Below, in pieces: positions 8,854 through 14,972 of a DNA stretch of 18,084 nt (the first letter of the stretch is position 1; every line of letters starts with the position of its first letter). This stretch comes from CAZZBK01 sp964652155 (GTDB lineage Bacteria; Planctomycetota; Planctomycetia; Pirellulales; PNKZ01). The position numbers were made by a program, and so were the translations under genes. A model generated the notes under the pieces. It searched no databases. It was not told the origin of the DNA and saw only the letters and a list, made by a program, of their open reading frames with translations. The stretch is taken from the NCBI GenBank assembly GCA_964652155.1, contig CAZZBK010000123.1:1-18084 (forward strand), written 5' to 3'.

Positions 8854-10758
8854 ATGGCGAGTTCGGCCGGCCCAGAGAACACAGCTGCCTCGACCGCACC
8901 GCCCGCGTCGCCGACGACGTTGGGGGATCGGATCATCGGCGTCTGGCTCGATAATGGAGTGTTGGCCTGCGGATGTCCGCAATGCCGCGCCCCCTTGGCC
9001 GTGCAACCCGAGCGTTGGATCGCCGACTGCTGGACGTGCGGCATCAGTTTGGCTCTGCCGGCTCGATTGCAAACGCAGGGTCAACGCTTGCTCTCGACCC
9101 TTGCCATTGGCGAGCCGGTGGCTACGGCGGCTCGTGGGGCCGACGTGGGGCAAGCGCCGCCACCGTTGCCGACTTGGGCGACTTTAACCAGCAGAGCCGC
9201 TCCCACGCTTGTTGCCGGCCCGCCACCGCGCGCCGACAGCGTCGCTGCCGCGAACGGTGAGTTGATGGTGCTCGAGTGCGAGGGGGCGCGTCGTTTGTTC
9301 GATCTCAAGCTCCTCGTCGCCTCGCTGGCCAGCCTGTTGCTGCACTTGATCGTGATGATTGTGCTGGGACTGTGGTTGATTCAACTCGACGAGCGGCCCG
9401 CGAACATGGTGCTCACCATGTCGGTGGCCAACGAGCACCTCGACGGCCAAGCCGGGACGCTTGAGCAACGGTCTCCCGACACGCCGTTGCAGGTCAACGA
9501 ATTGATCGATCTCAAGCCGACGGCGGCCGTGGCGCAGCAGTCAGCCGAGACCGATCTGGCCCGTGCCACGCCGGTGGTCACCGCGCCGGCGCGAGAGTTA
9601 CTGGAGCCCATCGCGGCAAGTGGCCCGGTGTTGCCCACGTCGCTCGGAGGGACGGGGGCGATTTACGCAGGGCGCGACCCACGGACCCGCTCGAAGGTGG
9701 CGCTCGCCGAAGGGGGGACGACCCAAACCGAGGCGGCGGTCGAGGCCGGCTTGCGTTGGCTCTCCGCTCATCAACGGGACGACGGCGGCTGGAGCCTCGA
9801 AGGCTTTTCACGCTGCGGCGATTGCAACGGCCAGTGCGATGGCGCGGGGCGCACGGTGAGCGATACCGGAGCCACGGCGCTGGCGCTGCTCCCTTTTCTG
9901 GGATCAGGACAAACGCACCATCGGGGGGACTACCCGTTGGTCGTGGCCAAGGGGCTCAAGTGGCTGATCGAACATCAAGGGATCGGCGGCGATTTGCGTG
10001 GCCGGGGCAGTGGCCGGATGTACGCGCATGGCCAGGCGGCGATTGTGCTGTGCGAGGCGTATGCCCTGTCGCAACATACGATGCTTAAAGAGCCGGCGCA
10101 ACGCGCGATCGACTTTATTGTCCAGGCGCAGCACCCCAGAGGCGGCTGGCGCTATGCACCCGGCGAACCGGGTGACCTGAGCGTCGTGGGGTGGCAGTAC
10201 ATGGCGCTGCGCAGCGCGCAAATGGCGGGGCTCGACGTGCCGGGGGACGTGCTCAAGAAGGCGGGGCAGTTCCTCGACAGCGTGCAGACGGTCGACAAGA
10301 AAGCGAAAGACAAGGCCGCGCTGTTCAGCTACCTACCCGGCAACGGTCCCACGCCGACGATGACCGCCGAGGGGTTGCTTTGCCGTCAGTACAGCGGTTG
10401 GACCTACAAAGAGCCATTGCTCATCGGTGGGGCGAATTTTCTCCTGCAAAGGCATCCGCCGGGCGGACGCAGTCACGATATCTATTACATCTACTATGCA
10501 ACCCAGGTGATGCATCACCTCGGCGGCGAGCCGTGGAAGCAGTGGAATCCGCTCATGCAGGCGCACTTGCTCGGCTCGCAGGAGAGCGAAGGGCACGCGA
10601 CCGGGAGCTGGCCGCCGCAGGGCGGACATGACAGTCAGGGGGGACGCCTGTACACGACTTCGCTGGCCATCTGCACGCTCGAAGTTTACTATCGGCACTT
10701 GCCGCTGTATCGGGTCTCGGGAGCCCGATCGGGCATGCCCCCACTCCAGCCGCAGTGA
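8854..10758 (+). CDS. Zinc-ribbon, membrane-anchored protein with terpenoid-cyclase-like (alpha/alpha-toroid) domain
   Basis: A 634-residue protein read from ATG 8854. No Shine-Dalgarno sequence is evident. A short N-terminal zinc-ribbon-like module has Cys39, Cys41, Cys44 and then Cys59, Cys62. A low-complexity linker leads to one strong membrane helix (about 153-176), so the rest is probably outside the cytoplasm. Another linker (about 180-285) precedes a toroid domain of prenyltransferase/squalene-oxidase repeats. Repeat motifs include HQRDDGGW (306-313), a second around WLIEHQGIGG, a third in QHPRGGWRYAPG, and a C-terminal YTTSLAICTLEVYYRHLPLY. A cysteine cluster CGDCNGQC lies at 321-328. 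The DxDD protonation motif of squalene-hopene cyclases is absent, so automatic labels such as squalene cyclase would be misleading. I infer a binding or protein-interaction toroid. The family appears common in planctomycetes but its function is unknown. It stands alone, divergent from the MoxR operon. Confidence 0.85.
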   Translation: MASSAGPENTAASTAPPASPTTLGDRIIGVWLDNGVLACGCPQCRAPLAVQPERWIADCWTCGISLALPARLQTQGQRLLSTLAIGEPVATAARGADVGQAPPPLPTWATLTSRAAPTLVAGPPPRADSVAAANGELMVLECEGARRLFDLKLLVASLASLLLHLIVMIVLGLWLIQLDERPANMVLTMSVANEHLDGQAGTLEQRSPDTPLQVNELIDLKPTAAVAQQSAETDLARATPVVTAPARELLEPIAASGPVLPTSLGGTGAIYAGRDPRTRSKVALAEGGTTQTEAAVEAGLRWLSAHQRDDGGWSLEGFSRCGDCNGQCDGAGRTVSDTGATALALLPFLGSGQTHHRGDYPLVVAKGLKWLIEHQGIGGDLRGRGSGRMYAHGQAAIVLCEAYALSQHTMLKEPAQRAIDFIVQAQHPRGGWRYAPGEPGDLSVVGWQYMALRSAQMAGLDVPGDVLKKAGQFLDSVQTVDKKAKDKAALFSYLPGNGPTPTMTAEGLLCRQYSGWTYKEPLLIGGANFLLQRHPPGGRSHDIYYIYYATQVMHHLGGEPWKQWNPLMQAHLLGSQESEGHATGSWPPQGGHDSQGGRLYTTSLAICTLEVYYRHLPLYRVSGARSGMPPLQPQ

Positions 10759-10780
10759 GTCGCGATGGTTTGAGTAGGAT

Positions 10781-10817
10781 GAGCGAACCCGAGACGCTTG
10801 CGTCCTGGGCCACGCTC
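10781..10817 (+). terminator. Hairpin downstream of the toroid-protein gene, without T-run
   Basis: GAGCG (10781-10785) pairs with CGCTC (10813-10817), CCC (10788-10790) with GGG (10807-10809), and GACGC (10793-10797) with GCGTC (10800-10804), giving a three-step stem with small internal loops. It begins 22 bases after the stop at 10758. There is no T-run on the plus strand, so it could be a 3'-end stabiliser or a factor-dependent stop rather than an intrinsic terminator. It could also lie in the leader of the next gene. Confidence 0.3.
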
Positions 10818-10850
10818 GCACATCAATCGCTAATGTGTGTTCTCTAGGAT

Positions 10851-13013
10851 GTGCCGATCGGTGTTTTTTTCACATTCGGTCGGATCATGCATCAAGCCCA
10901 TTCTCCAGCCGCTCGTCAACCGGTGCCGGTCATCGCGTGTCGGTGGTTGAGCGCGGCCCTGGTTGCGCTGGCTTTTCTGGGATCATTTTTGTTGTTCCAG
11001 GTACAACCGTTGCTGGGCAAAGCCATTTTGCCCTGGTACGGTGGTGCCCCTTCGGTGTGGACAACGGCTCTGCTCGTGTTTCAGTCGTTGTTGGTGGTCG
11101 GCTATGCATCGGTCGATGCGGCGCGGCGCTGGCTGAGTCCAGCGATGCGATCGTATGTGTTTATCGCGCTGGCGGCCGCCTGTTGGGGCACGCTTGGTAT
11201 CTTGCCCGGAGCCGAGTGGAAACCCCACAGCGAAGATGACCCGCTCGTGAGCGTATTGCGGCTATTGTTGGTCTGCGTGGGCGGCCCGTACTGTCTATTG
11301 TCGACCACCGGCCCATTGACGCAAGCCTGGTGGGTGCAATCGGGAATCGCCACCACGCCGTATCGGCTCTACGCCTTGTCGAATCTGGGTTCGCTGCTCG
11401 GACTGCTTACTTACCCGCTGGTGGTTGAACCACTTTGGGATTTACGGCAGCAAGCATTTGGCTGGAGCGTCGGATTCACGGTCTACGCCGGGCTATTGAG
11501 CTGGTGTGCGTGGCAGGTGCGGACCGGCCTCGACACACCGACAACTGCACGCCCGCACGCTGTGCCGCGAAAGGGGTCCGGAAATGTCAGCCGTGAACAG
11601 AATAGCCGGCGAGAGACGTTTGCCTGGCTGGGCTTATCGAGTGCGGGCTCGATTCTGTTACTGGCGACGACGAACAACCTTTGCCAGGATATGGCCTCGG
11701 CACCGCTACTGTGGATCGTACTGCTGGCCGCGTATCTGCTGTCGTTCATCATCTGCTTTGAATGGCCCAGCGCGTACCGACGCACGTGGGTGGCCGCAGT
11801 CGTTGTGCTCTCGATACCTTGGGCATGTCAGTACACGGCCAGCGTGGGTTGGATGGTCGCTGCGCACGTTGTCATGCTGCTGGCGGTGTGCCTGTTCTGT
11901 CATGGAGAGTTGGCACTGCGACGTCCCTCGGAACGGCGATTGACTTGGTATTACCTCATCGTATCGCTGGGAGGCGCGCTCGGGGGCGTGTTCGTGAGCG
12001 TGATCGCGCCGGTGCTCTTTGTGCGTTATTGGGAGTGGACGATCGCCACGGTTGTGGCTTACGTATTCGCGTCGGCGTGCATCGTTGACGCGCTCAAACA
12101 CCGTAGGCAGCCCGCGCCGCGATGGTTGATTGGACTCGGTGGCAGCGTGCTGGCCTGCGGACTCGTGCTGCTCGTTTGGCAGCATCGGGCCAAGATTCGT
12201 CCCGAGGAGGTTGACGCCGCGCGCAATTTCTATGGCGTGGTGCATGTCGATGCCATTACCGACGAAGCGACGCAACGCGTCGACCTGATGGCCATGCGGC
12301 ATGGCGGAACAACACACGGCATGCAAGTATTCTTCGACGGATCGCGGCGACTGCCGACGACGTATTATGGCCCGCTGAGCGGCATTGGCCAGGCGCTGCT
12401 GGAGGATCGCGAGGCCACGCGTTCACGGCGCGTGGGTATTGTCGGCCTCGGGGTCGGCACGCTCGCCACCTACGCCAAGCCGGGTGATCAGTTTCGGTTT
12501 TACGAAATTAATCCCGTGGTCATTCATTTTGCCCAAGAGTATTTCACGTTTTTACGTGATTGTACGGGCACGGTTGAAAACGTGGCTGGCGACGCGCGCC
12601 AGTCGCTCGAACATGAATCGCCCCAGGCCTACGATTTGTTCGTGGTCGACGCCTTTTCGGGCGATGCGATCCCCACGCATTTGCTGACCCACGAGGCGTT
12701 TCAAGCGTATCTGCGCCACGTGCGCGAGGAGGGCCTGTTGGCGGTCCATATTTCGAACCGGCACTTGGAACTGAGCGCCGTCGTTACAGCCGCCGCCGAG
12801 GCGGTGGGGTTGTCGGCCTATCTGGTCGAAGGGGCCAACGATTCAGCGAGCTACCAGTATAAATCTCGCTGGATCTTGGCGTGCCAGCCGGTCAAGTCTC
12901 AGCGTTGGAGCCGTGTCCTGGAGCCGCCGGCCCGACCGCTGAGAGCATCGGCCGACGTCAGGCTCTGGACCGACCAGTATAGCAATCTGCTGCAAATTAT
13001 GGGCAGTTGGTAG
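10851..13013 (+). CDS. Multi-pass membrane protein with spermidine-synthase-like methyltransferase-fold domain
   Basis: 720 residues from GTG 10851; an in-frame ATG at 10887 (MHQAHSPAARQP) is a likely alternative start and would give 708 residues. The N-terminal two-thirds contains about ten or more hydrophobic segments, beginning with SAALVALAFLGSFLLFQVQP, a hallmark of the membrane-fused spermidine-synthase-like family. The soluble C-terminal domain (about 455-700) has a Rossmann-type SAM/dcSAM-binding site: GLGVGTLATY (532-541), an acidic residue in YEINP (551-555), GDAR (580-583) and VVDAFSGDAIP (598-608). An upstream MRHGGTTHGMQ (482-492) matches the conserved substrate-side strand of aminopropyltransferases. 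The fold is clear, but whether it makes polyamines is not. These fused proteins are often called spermidine synthase only by homology, and the real substrate is unknown. No polyamine gene neighbours are visible. It is probably transcribed alone. Confidence 0.85.
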   Translation: MPIGVFFTFGRIMHQAHSPAARQPVPVIACRWLSAALVALAFLGSFLLFQVQPLLGKAILPWYGGAPSVWTTALLVFQSLLVVGYASVDAARRWLSPAMRSYVFIALAAACWGTLGILPGAEWKPHSEDDPLVSVLRLLLVCVGGPYCLLSTTGPLTQAWWVQSGIATTPYRLYALSNLGSLLGLLTYPLVVEPLWDLRQQAFGWSVGFTVYAGLLSWCAWQVRTGLDTPTTARPHAVPRKGSGNVSREQNSRRETFAWLGLSSAGSILLLATTNNLCQDMASAPLLWIVLLAAYLLSFIICFEWPSAYRRTWVAAVVVLSIPWACQYTASVGWMVAAHVVMLLAVCLFCHGELALRRPSERRLTWYYLIVSLGGALGGVFVSVIAPVLFVRYWEWTIATVVAYVFASACIVDALKHRRQPAPRWLIGLGGSVLACGLVLLVWQHRAKIRPEEVDAARNFYGVVHVDAITDEATQRVDLMAMRHGGTTHGMQVFFDGSRRLPTTYYGPLSGIGQALLEDREATRSRRVGIVGLGVGTLATYAKPGDQFRFYEINPVVIHFAQEYFTFLRDCTGTVENVAGDARQSLEHESPQAYDLFVVDAFSGDAIPTHLLTHEAFQAYLRHVREEGLLAVHISNRHLELSAVVTAAAEAVGLSAYLVEGANDSASYQYKSRWILACQPVKSQRWSRVLEPPARPLRASADVRLWTDQYSNLLQIMGSW

Positions 13014-13021
13014 GGTGTGAA

Positions 13022-13124
13022 GCGTGATTCACGCCGAGACCCTGCGAGACCGAGGAGGCACTTCACAGATCAGCCTATTGGATCGTGATCCGTAGGGTGG
13101 TACCTTGTTTGGGTAAGGTCTCGC
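13022..13124 (+). promoter_or_regulatory. Structured spacer with several inverted repeats upstream of the receiver/ATPase gene
   Basis: The 144-base spacer contains a 13-base odd palindrome GCGTGATTCACGC (13022-13034) and an 8-base pair of arms GCGAGACC (13044-13051) and GGTCTCGC (13117-13124). It also contains GGATCGTGATCC (13080-13091) and a hairpin ACCTT/AAGGT (13102-13106 with 13115-13119). The last two listed right arms overlap, so the ACCTT/AAGGT hairpin and the long GCGAGACC/GGTCTCGC stem cannot form together. The elements could be operators or a switchable 5' leader for the gene starting at 13158, or part of the 3' end of the preceding gene. No promoter hexamers stand out. Confidence 0.3.
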
Positions 13125-13157
13125 TCCCCTCCTTCGTCATGCACTGCACGCACTCCC

Positions 13158-14111
13158 ATGCCGCGGATCCTTGTCGTTGATGACTCCACATTGGACCGGT
13201 TGCTCGCGCGCCGGCTGCTCGAAAAGGACGCCGAGCTGATCCTGACCGAGGCCATCGACGGCACCGACGCCCTGCGGCAAATGGAACTATTTGTCCCCGA
13301 CGCGGTCGTGACCGACCTGCAAATGCAGCCGATGGATGGCCTGCAATTGGTCGAGACGGTGCGGCGTAAGTATCCGTTCGTGCCCGTGGTGCTCATGACA
13401 GCCCACGGTAGCGAGGAAGTGGCGGCGCAGGCTTTGCAGGCGGGGGCGGCCAATTACGTTCCCAAGAGCGAGTTGCCGCGGCACCTGTTGCCCACCATCC
13501 GCGACGTGTTGGCCGCGACCAGTGGGCATCGGCGGCGTCACGAGCTGATGAACTGTCTCGAGCGCCGACAAATCGAGCTGACGCTGGCCAACGACAGTGC
13601 TTTGATTCCACCGCTCGTGGATCTGATTCAGCAGTGGATCGCCAAGCTCGGCGGGGTCGACGAGCCCGGCCGGTTGCAGGTGGCGATGGCGCTCGAAGAG
13701 GCGCTGCTCAACGCCATGTATCATGGCAACCTTGAATGGAGCGCCGACGAACTGGCCGACTCGAGCAGCCAACTGGTCTCCGCGGGGCGAGATTTGATCT
13801 CCGAACGCCGCCAAACCGCTCCCTACAATCGACGCCGCGTGCAGTTCATTGCCCGCATCGATCGTCAGCACGCACGGTTCATCATACGCGACGAAGGTCG
13901 CGGGTTTGATCGCCAGCGCTGGGACGAGGCTTCAAGTCCCGCGGCGCTCACGAGCGGAGTTGGCCGAGGGTTGGTGCTCATCAAACTATTTATGGACGAA
14001 GTCGCGCTCAACGAGCGCGGCAATGAAATCACGATGGTCAAGCGTTGGTCTGGCGACGCGGCCGTGTCGGCATCGAGTTGCCCCGCGGCCGTGCCTGCCT
14101 CGTTGGATTAG
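13158..14111 (+). CDS. Response regulator receiver fused to HATPase (anti-sigma/RsbW-type) domain
   Basis: 317 residues. Residues 1-118 form a CheY-like receiver: acidic pair Asp8/Asp9 (VVDDS), phospho-acceptor Asp53 in VVTDLQM, Thr81 (LMTAHG) and Lys103 (VPKSE), all intact. A short helical linker (about 120-145) leads to a GHKL ATPase domain with N-box EEALLNAMYHGN (180-191), G1 box RDEGRGFD (244-251) and G2 region GVGRGLVLIKLFMD (267-280). No phosphorylatable histidine/DHp segment and no DNA-binding output domain is present. The ATPase therefore resembles the RsbW/SpoIIAB serine-kinase or anti-sigma family rather than a histidine kinase. A roughly 35-residue loop (about 195-230) separates the N-box from G1, longer than in RsbW. 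Inference: phosphorylation of Asp53 gates sequestration or phosphorylation of an unlinked partner. No cognate kinase, anti-anti-sigma factor or PP2C phosphatase is encoded in the window. The start is the first ATG of the frame and has no obvious Shine-Dalgarno sequence. Confidence 0.9.
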   Translation: MPRILVVDDSTLDRLLARRLLEKDAELILTEAIDGTDALRQMELFVPDAVVTDLQMQPMDGLQLVETVRRKYPFVPVVLMTAHGSEEVAAQALQAGAANYVPKSELPRHLLPTIRDVLAATSGHRRRHELMNCLERRQIELTLANDSALIPPLVDLIQQWIAKLGGVDEPGRLQVAMALEEALLNAMYHGNLEWSADELADSSSQLVSAGRDLISERRQTAPYNRRRVQFIARIDRQHARFIIRDEGRGFDRQRWDEASSPAALTSGVGRGLVLIKLFMDEVALNERGNEITMVKRWSGDAAVSASSCPAAVPASLD

Positions 14112-14158
14112 GTTGTGTTGCCCGCCTGTTCTTTTTTTCCCACCGGAGATTGTTTGCC

Positions 14159-14725
14159 ATGTTACGAAGACTGTTTCTCGCCTTGTTGTTGACCCCGGTT
14201 TTGTTTGCCAGCCCAGTTTGGGGAGCCGATAAAGTGGCCGACGCGCTCAACTTCACCATGAATCGTTTGGACGGCAAGCCGGCCGAACTCAAGCAGTACC
14301 AAGGCAAGGTGGTGCTGATTGTGAACGTCGCCAGTCAATGCGGCCTGACGCCGCAATACGAGACGCTCCAGGCCTTGCACCAGAAATTCGCCAGCAAGGG
14401 ACTGGCCGTGCTCGGCTTTCCGGCCAACGAGTTCGGCGCGCAAGAGCCCGGCAGCAACGACGAGATTGCCCAGTTCTGCAAGAAGAACTACGGCGTCGAG
14501 TTCGATATGTTCTCGAAGGTCGTCGTGAAAGGGGCTGGCCAGTGCCCATTGTATAAGTACCTGACGTCGAAAGAGACGAACCCCAAGTTCGCCGGCGACA
14601 TCAAGTGGAATTTTGAGAAGTTCCTGATCGGCCGCAATGGTCAGGTCGTGGCTCGGTTCGCGCCAAACGTCGACCCGAACTCGGCCGAGGTGGTCAAGGC
14701 TATCGAAGCCGAGTTGGCCAAGTAG
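14159..14725 (+). CDS. Exported glutathione peroxidase family protein (thiol peroxidase)
   Basis: 188 residues from ATG 14159, with GGAG at 14145-14148. This start gives a clean signal peptide (MLRRLFLALLLTPVLFAS, cleavage near Gly22-Ala23), so the protein should act in the periplasm, reducing hydrogen peroxide or lipid peroxides. The family signatures are NVASQCGLT with peroxidatic Cys61, GFPANEFGAQEPGS (87-100) and WNFEKFL with Trp150-Asn151. Cys107 in QFCKKNYGV lies where thioredoxin-dependent members keep the resolving cysteine, so thioredoxin-like proteins rather than glutathione are the likelier reductant. The classic catalytic Gln in FPCNQFG is replaced by Glu91, and the neighbouring Cys by Ala89. 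Length is normal for a bacterial member plus signal peptide. The gene is followed closely by a strong terminator and is probably monocistronic or the last gene of its transcript. Confidence 0.93.
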   Translation: MLRRLFLALLLTPVLFASPVWGADKVADALNFTMNRLDGKPAELKQYQGKVVLIVNVASQCGLTPQYETLQALHQKFASKGLAVLGFPANEFGAQEPGSNDEIAQFCKKNYGVEFDMFSKVVVKGAGQCPLYKYLTSKETNPKFAGDIKWNFEKFLIGRNGQVVARFAPNVDPNSAEVVKAIEAELAK

Positions 14726-14751
14726 TCCACCCTGTTTTTATGACCCGCCAA

Positions 14752-14800
14752 GCCGTAGCGGCTGGGAGGTTTCAAGCCCTCCCTCCGCTACGGCTTTTTT
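14752..14800 (+). terminator. Intrinsic terminator after the glutathione peroxidase gene
   Basis: A perfect 10-base stem GCCGTAGCGG (14752-14761) / CCGCTACGGC (14785-14794) is followed directly by six T (14795-14800). Inside it GGGAGG (14764-14769) pairs with CCTCCC (14778-14783), leaving a small asymmetric bulge and an 8-base loop. It starts 26 bases after the stop codon at 14725. This is the clearest intrinsic terminator in the window. The reverse strand would also form the hairpin but lacks the T-run. Confidence 0.9.
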
Positions 14801-14846
14801 CAGGCTCGATATGCCGAAAAACTTTTCTCCACCGCGGACCGAAACC

Positions 14847-14868
14847 TCAACCCGTCACTCGGGGTTGA
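14847..14868. repeat. Inverted repeat (7-base arms) in the spacer before the DUF1549 operon
   Basis: TCAACCC (14847-14853) and GGGTTGA (14862-14868) are perfect inverted arms around an 8-base spacer. They lie between the terminator at 14752-14800 and the operon start at 14973, so they could be an operator or part of the 5' leader. No T-run follows. Confidence 0.35.
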
Positions 14869-14912
14869 ATGGGGTGATGCCTCCGAGTAGCTCGTCCTGG
14901 ACAACGTAAGCT

Positions 14913-14922
14913 TGCCTAGGCA
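14913..14922. repeat. 10-base perfect palindrome TGCCTAGGCA
   Basis: A perfect palindrome 50 bases upstream of the DUF1549 start, in a spacer where the operon promoter must lie. It is operator-like in symmetry, but a single 10-base palindrome is weak evidence. Confidence 0.25.
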
Positions 14923-14959
14923 CGGGGAGTTCAGGCCTTTTCTATCGATCCCAATCCGT

Positions 14960-14965
14960 GGGGAG
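14960..14965 (+). promoter_or_regulatory. Shine-Dalgarno sequence deciding the DUF1549 protein start
   Basis: GGGGAG lies 7 bases ahead of ATG 14973. The upstream in-frame GTG at 14958 overlaps this element and would leave it without a function, so the ATG is preferred. Confidence 0.7.
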
Positions 14966-14972
14966 CCTGCCG

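Noticed and set aside
7356..8954. 532-codon open frame on the plus strand
   Set aside because: It is antisense to the MoxR and DUF58 genes and overlaps the start of the toroid-protein gene; the product shows no domain and an unnatural composition.
8854..10758. Functional squalene-hopene cyclase
   Set aside because: There is no DxDD motif, the zinc ribbon and membrane anchor are atypical, and no hopanoid pathway genes are nearby.
10851..13013. Bona fide polyamine spermidine synthase
   Set aside because: The domain is similar, but the large membrane fusion and lack of polyamine neighbours make the specific enzyme name unsupported.
14132..14138. T-run after the receiver/ATPase gene as a terminator
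   Set aside because: No stable inverted repeat precedes it; it is more likely part of the leader of the peroxidase gene.
14045..14158. Upstream TTG start for the glutathione peroxidase gene
   Set aside because: It would overlap the preceding gene by 67 bases and bury the signal peptide. ATG 14159 has a Shine-Dalgarno sequence and a clean signal peptide.
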